Shown piece after piece: positions 7,475 through 13,582 of a stretch of 14,893 nt of DNA. Numbering within the stretch: position 1 is the first letter of the stretch; each line of letters starts with the position of its first letter. The stretch comes from JBQSUQ01 sp052384575 (GTDB lineage: Bacteria; Pseudomonadota; Gammaproteobacteria; Enterobacterales; Pasteurellaceae), in NCBI GenBank assembly GCA_052384575.1, contig JBQSUQ010000010.1; one strand, 5' to 3'. A program made the position numbers and the translations under genes. The notes below the pieces were generated by a model. It saw only the letters and a list, made by a program, of their open reading frames with translations, was not told the origin of the DNA and searched no databases.

Positions 7475-8779
7475 ATGGAAAGTATTATTGCTCTATTAAA
7501 AGGTACAGGCGTAATGCACCTTGAATGGGGGCAAGCAGTGATGATTATCGTTAGCCTTGTGTTACTTTGGCTAGCGATAGCACGTAAATTCGAGCCATTA
7601 CTGTTGCTACCTATTGGCTTTGGTGGATTGCTGTCGAATATTCCTGAAGCAGGAATGGCAATGACCGCATTAGATAATCTCTTGCATAGCGGTACGACTG
7701 AACAACTTAGCATTGTCGCAGCGAAAATTGGCGCAGTTGCTGAGCCAAGTGCAATTAAAGCAGCGTTAACCAATTTGCCAATGTCAGTGCATAATGAATT
7801 AGAAGTGCTAGCGGGCGATTTAGGTTATAGCTCAGGTATTTTGGCCTTATTCTACAAGGTGGCTATTGGCTATGGCGTGGCGCCACTCATCATTTTTATG
7901 GGTGTTGGTGCAATGACGGACTTTGGTCCGCTATTAGCTAATCCACGCACCTTATTGCTGGGTGCGGCAGCACAGTTTGGTATTTTTGCCACCGTATTAG
8001 GTGCGCTAGGATTGAACTGGCTTGGTGTTATTGATTTTACCTTACCACAAGCTGCAGCAATTGGGATTATCGGTGGTGCGGATGGTCCAACAGCGATTTA
8101 TCTAGCCAGTAAACTTGCCCCTGAATTATTAGGCGCAATTGCCGTAGCGGCTTATTCTTACATGGCGTTAGTGCCATTGATTCAACCGCCAATTATGCGT
8201 GCATTAACCACTCAACAAGAACGTAAAATTCGTATGACGCAAATGCGTACAGTAAGTAATAGAGAGAAAATTTTATTCCCTATTATTCTATTGTTATTAG
8301 TTGCGTTATTGTTGCCAGATGCAGCACCATTATTGGGTATGTTCTGTTTTGGTAACCTTATGAAAGTGAGTGGTGTGGTGGATCGCTTGAGTGATACTGC
8401 ACAAAATGCCTTGATTAATATTGTTACTATCGTCTTAGGTTTATCTGTTGGTGCCAAATTGGTGGCAGATAAATTCTTACAACCACAAACCTTGGGTATT
8501 TTATTGCTCGGTATCGTTGCTTTTGGTATCGGTACAGGTTGTGGTGTGTTAATGGCGAAATTAATGAATAAGGTTAGCAAGCATAAAATCAACCCACTCA
8601 TTGGTTCTGCTGGGGTTTCTGCGGTACCAATGGCGGCGCGTGTATCTAATAAATTAGGTTTAGAAGCCGATAATCAAAACTTCTTATTGATGCATGCCAT
8701 GGGACCAAATGTGGCTGGCGTAATTGGCTCTGCGATTGCTGCAGGGGTGATGTTGAAATACGTTGGCGCTTTGCTATAG
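7475..8779 (+). CDS. oadB: Oxaloacetate decarboxylase, beta subunit (Na+ pump)
   Basis: OadB is the integral membrane subunit that decarboxylates carboxybiotin on OadA and couples this to Na+ export. The protein has 434 residues with many hydrophobic segments. With ATG 7475 as residue 1, every residue I remember as functionally important in Klebsiella OadB falls at its published number: Asp203 (in GGADGPTA), Tyr229, Asn373, Gly377, Ser382 and Arg389. This both supports function and fixes the start. A large loop (about 65-110) and a charged cytoplasmic loop (248-264) separate membrane parts. It lies 15 bases after oadA and is the last operon gene, followed by the inverted-USS terminator. Homologous beta subunits also serve methylmalonyl-CoA and glutaconyl-CoA decarboxylases, but the neighbours indicate oxaloacetate. 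Confidence 0.97.
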   Translation: MESIIALLKGTGVMHLEWGQAVMIIVSLVLLWLAIARKFEPLLLLPIGFGGLLSNIPEAGMAMTALDNLLHSGTTEQLSIVAAKIGAVAEPSAIKAALTNLPMSVHNELEVLAGDLGYSSGILALFYKVAIGYGVAPLIIFMGVGAMTDFGPLLANPRTLLLGAAAQFGIFATVLGALGLNWLGVIDFTLPQAAAIGIIGGADGPTAIYLASKLAPELLGAIAVAAYSYMALVPLIQPPIMRALTTQQERKIRMTQMRTVSNREKILFPIILLLLVALLLPDAAPLLGMFCFGNLMKVSGVVDRLSDTAQNALINIVTIVLGLSVGAKLVADKFLQPQTLGILLLGIVAFGIGTGCGVLMAKLMNKVSKHKINPLIGSAGVSAVPMAARVSNKLGLEADNQNFLLMHAMGPNVAGVIGSAIAAGVMLKYVGALL

Positions 8780-8810
8780 TCTGAGCTGAAAACTAAAACT
8801 TTGTTAAAAT

Positions 8811-8849
8811 AAACCGCACTTTTAGCAAACCTAAAGTGCGGTTTTATTT
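8811..8849. terminator. Bidirectional terminator built from two inverted USS copies
   Basis: AAACCGCACTTT (8811-8822) and AAAGTGCGGTTT (8833-8844) form a 12-bp stem with a 10-base loop; each arm is an extended USS core (8813-8821 minus, 8834-8842 plus). T-rich tails follow on both strands (TTTTATTT on plus, TTTATTTT on minus). It lies between convergent oadB and trmB, so it probably ends both transcripts. Inverted USS pairs used as terminators are well known in Haemophilus. Confidence 0.88.
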
Positions 8850-8852
8850 GGA

Positions 8853-9611
8853 TTATTTTTTAATGAAATATAAATCCCAAACGCCATGTCCTAAACGATG
8901 TCCTCGCTGTTCAAACTTCGTCAAAGGGCGGAAATCAGGACGCGGAATGTAATCATTCGTAGCCGAAGTATTATAAATGCCTACTTGATTTTCCATGCTT
9001 TGTAGCACCTCTAACATATGTTCTGCATAATTTTGCCAATCCGTTGCAAAATGGATAAAACCACCGCTCGCCAATTTTTGAGTGACAGTTTCTACGAAAT
9101 GCGGTTGAACGATACGGCGTTTATGATGTTTTGCTTTATGCCAAGGATCAGGGAAAAACAATTGTAAGCCAGCCAATGCACCATCCGCGATACAATCACG
9201 CAAAATTTCTGTCGCATCATGACAAATCACACGTAGATTTTTCACTCCTTTCTCTAAAGCATAGGCTAAGCAAGCTCCCACACCAGGCGTATGTACTTCA
9301 ATGCCTAAATAATTTTTATCTGGATTCTGCTCCGCCATTTCCACTAGCGATTTGCCCATACCAAAACCAATTTCTAAGATAACGGGATAGGAGTTTCCGT
9401 AAATCTGTTCAAAATTAAAGTGGCTTGTTTGGTGGTCTAAACCATAGTCTGCCCAGTTTTCATTCATAATATTACGCTGGAATTCACTCAAACGCCCAGT
9501 GCGTAGTACAAAACTGCGTACTTTGCGTTTATAGCGTCCATCTTCAGTAAATTCTGCGGTTTCTACGGTTTTGCGTTTTTGATCCGCAAAGCTGGTTTTT
9601 GATGTATTCAT
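8853..9611 (-). CDS. trmB: tRNA (guanine-N7)-methyltransferase
   Basis: TrmB makes m7G46 in the variable loop of many tRNAs, using S-adenosylmethionine. The 252-residue protein shows the SAM-binding EIGFGMG (80-86), GIEVHTPGV (103-111), the catalytic FFPDPWHKAKHHKRR (152-166) with Asp155, and TKFEQRG (231-237) near the C-terminus. The frame stays open another 63 codons upstream to 9800, crossing the start of mutY. I chose ATG 9609-9611 because family members begin shortly before the SFADQKRKTVE segment and because the longer form would cover the mutY promoter region. The RBS for this start is weak. It is divergent from mutY, as in E. coli, but yggL, which follows trmB there, is absent. The stop lies three bases from the shared terminator. 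Confidence 0.94.
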   Translation of the reverse strand: MNTSKTSFADQKRKTVETAEFTEDGRYKRKVRSFVLRTGRLSEFQRNIMNENWADYGLDHQTSHFNFEQIYGNSYPVILEIGFGMGKSLVEMAEQNPDKNYLGIEVHTPGVGACLAYALEKGVKNLRVICHDATEILRDCIADGALAGLQLFFPDPWHKAKHHKRRIVQPHFVETVTQKLASGGFIHFATDWQNYAEHMLEVLQSMENQVGIYNTSATNDYIPRPDFRPLTKFEQRGHRLGHGVWDLYFIKK

Positions 9612-9669
9612 TGCTGGTTTCACATTAGTCAAAATTGCGTGGATTATACGAATTTTAGCTCCAAATGAA

Positions 9670-9678
9670 AAGTGCGGT
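9670..9678 (+). repeat. USS between trmB and mutY
   Basis: Exact core in the divergent intergenic region; a second, inverted copy lies 65 bases further right, too far away for a compact terminator hairpin. Confidence 0.85.
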
Positions 9679-9694
9679 GGATTTTGAAGAGGTT

Positions 9695-9722
9695 TTGTCA
9701 TCTCAAAGCGCTGATTTATGCT
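9695..9722 (+). promoter_or_regulatory. Possible mutY operon promoter
   Basis: TTGTCA (9695-9700) and TATGCT (9717-9722) are spaced by 16 bases, with the start point expected near 9729. Its place inside the upstream extension of the trmB frame is one reason to reject that longer trmB start. Confidence 0.35.
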
Positions 9723-9743
9723 AGAATTCTTCTTTCTTTTTTC

Positions 9744-9752
9744 ACCGCACTT
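9744..9752 (-). repeat. USS just upstream of mutY
   Basis: Exact core on the minus strand, ending nine bases before mutY ATG 9762. It fills the place where the mutY ribosome binding site would be; no good purine-rich RBS is visible there. Confidence 0.85.
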
Positions 9753-9761
9753 TGAATAGTT

Positions 9762-10874
9762 ATGCAGGCTCAATCTTCCGTTAATGCCCCTTTTGCCCAA
9801 TCCGTCTTAAATTGGTATCACCAATTCGGACGTAAACATTTGCCTTGGCAGCAAAATAAAACCCTTTATGGTGTTTGGTTGTCGGAAGTCATGTTGCAGC
9901 AAACGCAAGTCGCCACAGTGATTCCTTATTTTGAACGTTTTATGGCTCGCTTTCCGACGGTTTCCGATTTGGCAAATGCGCCTTTAGATGAAGTTTTGCA
10001 TTTGTGGACAGGGCTTGGTTATTACGCAAGGGCGCGCAATTTACATAAAGCCGCACAAATTATTCGCGATCAATATCAGGGTCAATTCCCCTCTGAATTT
10101 CAACAAGTTTGGGATTTACCTGGGATTGGGCAAAGTACTGCGGGTGCCATTTTGTCCTCTGTTTTGAACCAACCTTATCCTATTTTAGATGGCAATGTGA
10201 AACGTGTATTAGCGCGTTATTTTCAAATTGAGGGCGTGCCGAGCGAAAAGAAAGTGGAAAATGCGTTTTGGCAACGAAGTGCCGAAGTTACGCCAATTGA
10301 ACAGGTGGCAGATTTTAATCAAGCCATGATGGATCTCGGCGCGATGGTTTGTACAAGGACGAAACCGAAATGTGAACTTTGCCCGCTGCAGAAAAAGTGC
10401 GGTGCAAATTTAACGAATTCTTGGAAAGATTACCCCAATAAAAAAGTCAAAAAGCAATTGCCCGAACGCACGAGTTATTTTTTGATTTTAGCGGATCAAG
10501 ATAAAGTTTTGTTGGAACAACGTGAGCAATCTGGCATTTGGGGTGGATTATATTGTTTTCCTCAATTTTCTTCTAAGCAAGACGTATTTAATTATCTTGC
10601 TGAACAGGGGATTTCTCATTATCAAGAATGGACGAGTTTTCGTCATACCTTTAGCCATTTTCATTTGGATATTTACCCAATTTATGCGGAACTTAATGTA
10701 AAAATATGTGACGAAGATCGTACGGATTGGAAAAAAATTCAAGAAAATGCAGCAGAATATCAATCTACTGTATGCAGTCAGGCTAAATATTGGTATGATT
10801 CCCGCAATCCTGAACCGATTGGGCTCGCTACGCCGGTCAAAAATCTATTAATTGAATTTCAAAAAGGACGATAA
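9762..10874 (+). CDS. mutY: Adenine DNA glycosylase MutY
   Basis: MutY removes adenine mispaired with 8-oxoguanine or guanine, preventing G:C to T:A mutations. The 370 residues are full length. The helix-hairpin-helix glycosylase core shows Glu42 in SEVMLQQTQ (catalytic acid), the hairpin LPGIGQSTAG (119-128) and Asp143 in ILDGNVKRV. The [4Fe-4S] cluster ligands are Cys197, Cys204, Cys207 and Cys213 in the C-X6-C-X2-C-X5-C pattern. All are the E. coli positions plus five. The C-terminal NUDIX-like domain (about 235-360), which recognises 8-oxoguanine, contains WGGLYCFPQF and FRHTFSHFHLDI. A USS at 10395-10403 encodes K212-C213-G214. It heads a mutY-yggX-mltC operon in the same gene order as in E. 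coli. Confidence 0.97.
   Translation: MQAQSSVNAPFAQSVLNWYHQFGRKHLPWQQNKTLYGVWLSEVMLQQTQVATVIPYFERFMARFPTVSDLANAPLDEVLHLWTGLGYYARARNLHKAAQIIRDQYQGQFPSEFQQVWDLPGIGQSTAGAILSSVLNQPYPILDGNVKRVLARYFQIEGVPSEKKVENAFWQRSAEVTPIEQVADFNQAMMDLGAMVCTRTKPKCELCPLQKKCGANLTNSWKDYPNKKVKKQLPERTSYFLILADQDKVLLEQREQSGIWGGLYCFPQFSSKQDVFNYLAEQGISHYQEWTSFRHTFSHFHLDIYPIYAELNVKICDEDRTDWKKIQENAAEYQSTVCSQAKYWYDSRNPEPIGLATPVKNLLIEFQKGR
10395..10403 (+). repeat. USS encoding an iron-sulfur cysteine of MutY
   Basis: Exact core read as AAG TGC GGT, so the fourth cluster ligand Cys213 lies inside the uptake signal. Confidence 0.9.
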
Positions 10875-10876
10875 TT

Positions 10877-11155
10877 ATGGCAAGAAACGTATTCTGTGCG
10901 TATTTAAAACAGGAAGCTGAAGGACTTGATTTTCAGCTGTATCCCGGCGAATTGGGTAAGCGTATTTTTGATAATATTAGTAAACAAGCTTGGTCTGAAT
11001 GGATCAAAAAACAGACAATGTTAGTCAATGAAAAAAAATTAAATATGATGAATTTAGAACATCGTCAATTATTAGAGCAAGAAATGGTCAACTTCTTATT
11101 TGAAGGTAAAGACGTGCATATTGAAGGCTATGTTCCACCATCACAAGAAAACTAA
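10877..11155 (+). CDS. yggX: Probable Fe(2+)-trafficking / oxidative protection protein YggX
   Basis: A 92-residue cytoplasmic protein of the YggX family, which in enterobacteria protects iron-sulfur clusters and limits Fenton damage; an iron-carrying role has been proposed. Family hallmarks are the N-terminal MARNVFCAYLKQEAEGLD with conserved Cys7, GELGKRIFDNISKQAW (24-39), a long helix through WIKKQTMLVNEKKLN, and the C-terminal EGYVPP (83-88). The start lies two bases after the mutY stop, with its RBS AAAAGGA inside the end of mutY, so expression should be coupled. The pairing with mutY makes biological sense, since MutY carries an oxidation-sensitive 4Fe-4S cluster. Confidence 0.95.
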   Translation: MARNVFCAYLKQEAEGLDFQLYPGELGKRIFDNISKQAWSEWIKKQTMLVNEKKLNMMNLEHRQLLEQEMVNFLFEGKDVHIEGYVPPSQEN

Positions 11156-11160
11156 TTCCA

Positions 11161-12237
11161 ATGAAAATGAATTTTAAGAAATTGGCCGTTTGGCTCATTA
11201 TTCCTTTTTTATATGCTTGTTCGTCGAGTGAACGTCGCGGCGATGAAACCTTCGCAAAAGATACCCATGGTTTAGATTTATTAACTGGGCAATTCTCTCA
11301 AAATATCGATCAAATTTGGGGCGTGAATGAACTGTTAGTGGCAAGCCGAAAAGACTATGTGAAATATACGGACAGTTACTATACGCGTAGCCATATTAGC
11401 TTTGAAGAAGGGCAAATTACAATTGAAACTCTCTCTGATTTGAATCGCTTGCATAGTGCGATTGTGCATACTTTGTTGATGGGTTCTGATGCAAAAGGTA
11501 TCGATTTATTTGCTTCAGGTGATACTCCGATTAGTAGTCGCCCTTTCTTAGTTGGGCAGGTAGTCAACCATTTTGGTCAGTCAATTAACAACATTAATAT
11601 TGCCAGTGATTTTGCGACTTATTTAATTCAAAATAAATTGCAAAAACGCCGTTTAAATAATGGGCGTACAGTGCAATTTGTTGCGATTCAGATGATTGCT
11701 AACCATGTTAATGTACGTGCAAGAAAATATTTACCATTTATCCGTAAAGCATCGCGTCAATATGGTATTGATGAAAGCCTTATCTTAGGTATTATGCAAA
11801 CGGAATCGAGTTTTAACCCTTATGCAATTAGCTATGCGAATGCGATGGGATTAATGCAAGTGGTACCACATTCTGCGGGGCGTGATATTTTCAAAATGAA
11901 AGGTATCAGTGGACAGCCAAGTAAGAGCTATTTGTTTGACCCTGCGAAAAATATTGATGCTGGTGTTTCTTATTTGTGGTTGTTGAAAAATGAATACTTG
12001 CTAGGCATTGAAAATCCAACTTCGATGCGTTATGCCATGATTTCCGCTTACAATAGTGGCGCAGGCGCAGTATTACGCGTATTTGATCGTGATAAGGATG
12101 AAGCGATTTATCGTATTAATCGTATGTCACCAGAGCAAGTTTATCGCATTTTAACAACAGCACATCCATCTTCACAGGCAAGAAATTACTTGTTAAAAGT
12201 GGATAAAGCACAAAAAAGTTATCGCCGAGTAAGATAA
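11161..12237 (+). CDS. mltC: Membrane-bound lytic murein transglycosylase C
   Basis: MltC cleaves the glycan strands of peptidoglycan to 1,6-anhydromuropeptides at the periplasmic face of the outer membrane. The 358 residues begin with a lipoprotein signal (MKMNFKK, then a hydrophobic stretch, then LYAC with lipidated Cys20). An N-terminal MltC-specific domain (about 30-190) precedes the SLT domain (about 192-350), which shows catalytic Glu216 in QTESSFNP, AMGLMQVVP (229-237), the AYNSGAG segment near 300 and a C-terminal YLLKV. It starts five bases after yggX. No clear RBS is visible, so it is probably translated by coupling; ATG 11167 two codons later is an equally possible start. A strong terminator follows, closing the operon. 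Confidence 0.96.
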   Translation: MKMNFKKLAVWLIIPFLYACSSSERRGDETFAKDTHGLDLLTGQFSQNIDQIWGVNELLVASRKDYVKYTDSYYTRSHISFEEGQITIETLSDLNRLHSAIVHTLLMGSDAKGIDLFASGDTPISSRPFLVGQVVNHFGQSINNINIASDFATYLIQNKLQKRRLNNGRTVQFVAIQMIANHVNVRARKYLPFIRKASRQYGIDESLILGIMQTESSFNPYAISYANAMGLMQVVPHSAGRDIFKMKGISGQPSKSYLFDPAKNIDAGVSYLWLLKNEYLLGIENPTSMRYAMISAYNSGAGAVLRVFDRDKDEAIYRINRMSPEQVYRILTTAHPSSQARNYLLKVDKAQKSYRRVR

Positions 12238-12241
12238 TTAT

Positions 12242-12278
12242 AAAAAAGCGCATAGGCTGAAAACCTATGCGTTTTTTA
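12242..12278 (+). terminator. Terminator of the mutY-yggX-mltC operon
   Basis: CGCATAGG (12249-12256) pairs with CCTATGCG (12264-12271) around a 7-base loop. The stem is extended by a G-T pair and A-T pairs and followed by six T (12272-12277). It begins just after the mltC stop. Confidence 0.92.
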
Positions 12279-12319
12279 TTTAATAATCGCAAATTGCATA
12301 TTAAATCGGCAACTGAAGT

Positions 12320-12384
12320 AAATTTTCATTTTTTTTGTAAATAACTATTGACCTCATCCCTTAAATACGGTTTAATACGCCCCG
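12320..12384 (+). promoter_or_regulatory. Stable-RNA promoter of the tRNA operon
   Basis: TTGACC (12348-12353) and TTTAAT (12371-12376) are separated by exactly 17 bases. A very A/T-rich, UP-element-like stretch lies just upstream (12320-12347). The GC-rich discriminator ACGCCCCG (12377-12384) follows the -10 box, as is typical of tRNA and rRNA promoters under stringent control. The expected start near 12384 gives a short leader before the first tRNA. Confidence 0.8.
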
Positions 12385-12407
12385 TATTGACGCAGTGAGT
12401 GTTATAC

Positions 12408-12483
12408 GCCTCGATAGCTCAGTCGGTAGAGCAGGGGATTGAAAATCCCCGTGTCGGTGGTTCGATTCCGCCTCGAGGCACCA
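12408..12483 (+). tRNA. tRNA-Phe (anticodon GAA)
   Basis: A complete 76-base cloverleaf. The acceptor arms GCCTCGA and TCGAGGC pair fully, the CCA end is encoded, the anticodon loop TTGAAAA sits on a GGGGA/TCCCC stem, and the T loop is TTCGATT. It closely resembles E. coli tRNA-Phe. Confidence 0.97.
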
Positions 12484-12488
12484 TCTAT

Positions 12489-12564
12489 TCCTCCTTAGTT
12501 CAGTCGGTAGAACGGTGGACTGTTAATCCATATGTCGCAGGTTCGAGTCCCGCAGGAGGAGCCA
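12489..12564 (+). tRNA. tRNA-Asn (anticodon GTT)
   Basis: A complete 76-base cloverleaf starting five bases after tRNA-Phe. The acceptor arms TCCTCCT and AGGAGGA pair fully, the discriminator is G with encoded CCA, the anticodon loop is CTGTTAA, and the T loop TTCGAGT lies within GCAGG/CCCGC-type arms. It belongs to the same transcript as tRNA-Phe. Confidence 0.97.
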
Positions 12565-12571
12565 TATTCAG

Positions 12572-12600
12572 AAGCCCTGATGAGAAATCATCAGGGTTTT
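12572..12600 (+). terminator. Terminator or attenuator after the tRNA genes
   Basis: CCCTGATGA (12575-12583) pairs with TCATCAGGG (12588-12596) around a GAAA tetraloop, followed by only four T. The short T-run and the lack of a clear promoter before rlmJ suggest it may let some transcription through. Confidence 0.82.
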
Positions 12601-12635
12601 CGCTTATTTATCATTCCAAAATTTAAGGTGGCAAA

Positions 12636-13481
12636 ATGTTAAGTTATCGCCATAGTTTCCACGCAGGTAATCACGCAGATGTATTAAAACATATCGTACA
12701 AATGTTGATCATCGAAAGTTTACAACAAAAAGAAAAAGGGTTTTATTATTTAGACACCCATTCTGGTGTTGGACGCTATCGTCTTTCTAGTGAAGAATCA
12801 GAAAAAACGGCGGAGTATCAAGAGGGTATTGGGCGTTTATGGTCACAAACTGATTTACCGGAAGACATACAGCGTTATATCAATCTTATCCAGGAAATTA
12901 ATGGTGGTGGCAAAGCGTTACGTTATTATGCGGGTTCGCCTTTAATCGCAGCATTGATGTTGCGTCCACAAGATCGCGCCTTATTAACAGAGCTTCATCC
13001 TACAGATTTTCCACTACTGAGAAATAATTTTAAAGAATATAAGAATTTCAGTACTAAGCGTGAAAACGGTTTTCAACAACTTAAAGCAACATTACCGCCT
13101 AAAGAACGCAGAGGCTTTGTATTAATTGATCCGCCTTATGAGCTAAAAGAAGACTATGATTTGGTCGTTCAAGCTATTGAAGAAGGCTATAAACGTTTTG
13201 CCACAGGTATTTATGCGATTTGGTATCCTGTAGTGTTACGCCAACAAACAAAACGCATCCTAAAAGGTCTTGAAGCAACAGGTATTCGTAAAATCTTGCA
13301 AATTGAATTAGCTGTGCGTCCTGATAGTGATCAACGTGGCATGACAGCAAGTGGCATGATAGTGATTAATCCGCCTTGGCAATTAGAAACGCAAATGAAA
13401 ACCATCTTACCTTATTTGGCAAAAAAACTTGTACCCGAGGGAACTGCAAGTTGGACAGTGAAATGGATCACGCCTGAGTAA
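12636..13481 (+). CDS. rlmJ: 23S rRNA (adenine-2030-N6)-methyltransferase
   Basis: RlmJ methylates A2030 of 23S rRNA with S-adenosylmethionine before ribosome assembly is complete. The 281-residue protein starts with the family signature MLSYRHSFHAGNHADVLKH, has a SAM-binding stretch YYLDTHSGVGRY (37-48), and carries the N6-adenine methyltransferase motif IV DPPY at 165-168 in FVLIDPPYE. The C-terminal INPPW (244-248 region) is also typical. RBS AAGGTGG (12625-12631) precedes ATG 12636. The E. coli homologue YhiR was earlier linked to use of DNA as a nutrient, and related names (ComJ) exist; the methyltransferase role is the better supported. Only about 35 bases separate the start from the tRNA terminator. 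A USS follows the stop. Confidence 0.95.
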   Translation: MLSYRHSFHAGNHADVLKHIVQMLIIESLQQKEKGFYYLDTHSGVGRYRLSSEESEKTAEYQEGIGRLWSQTDLPEDIQRYINLIQEINGGGKALRYYAGSPLIAALMLRPQDRALLTELHPTDFPLLRNNFKEYKNFSTKRENGFQQLKATLPPKERRGFVLIDPPYELKEDYDLVVQAIEEGYKRFATGIYAIWYPVVLRQQTKRILKGLEATGIRKILQIELAVRPDSDQRGMTASGMIVINPPWQLETQMKTILPYLAKKLVPEGTASWTVKWITPE

Positions 13482-13493
13482 GAGATGAAAGAA

Positions 13494-13502
13494 AAGTGCG
13501 GT
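13494..13502 (+). repeat. USS after rlmJ
   Basis: Exact core 12 bases after the rlmJ stop. It is unpaired with another USS, and no T-run follows, so it is not itself a terminator. Confidence 0.85.
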
Positions 13503-13556
13503 GGAATACAGAACTCAGTCCTTGAATTAAATCAGTTTAACTTTTTGGGGGCAGAT

Positions 13557-13569
13557 CACGCTGGCGTCC
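13557..13569. repeat. Partial copy of the GGACGCC repeat between rlmJ and hsdS
   Basis: Thirteen bases identical to positions 7-19 of the window, followed by six T (13570-13576 region). The left arm is degenerate: GGGGGC (13546-13552 region) can pair with GCGTCC except at one position. It may act as the rlmJ terminator and marks the boundary with hsdS. Confidence 0.5.
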
Positions 13570-13582
13570 TTTTTTGCCAAAG

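Noticed and set aside
9612..9800. 63-codon extension of trmB, overlapping the start of mutY
   Set aside because: It would cross the mutY start and promoter region and two USS copies. Family members begin near MNTSKTSFADQ.
12399..12626. Plus-strand open frame of 75 codons over the tRNA genes
   Set aside because: It is a translation through two complete tRNA genes and their terminator; it has no RBS and no protein-like features beyond the tRNA sequence.
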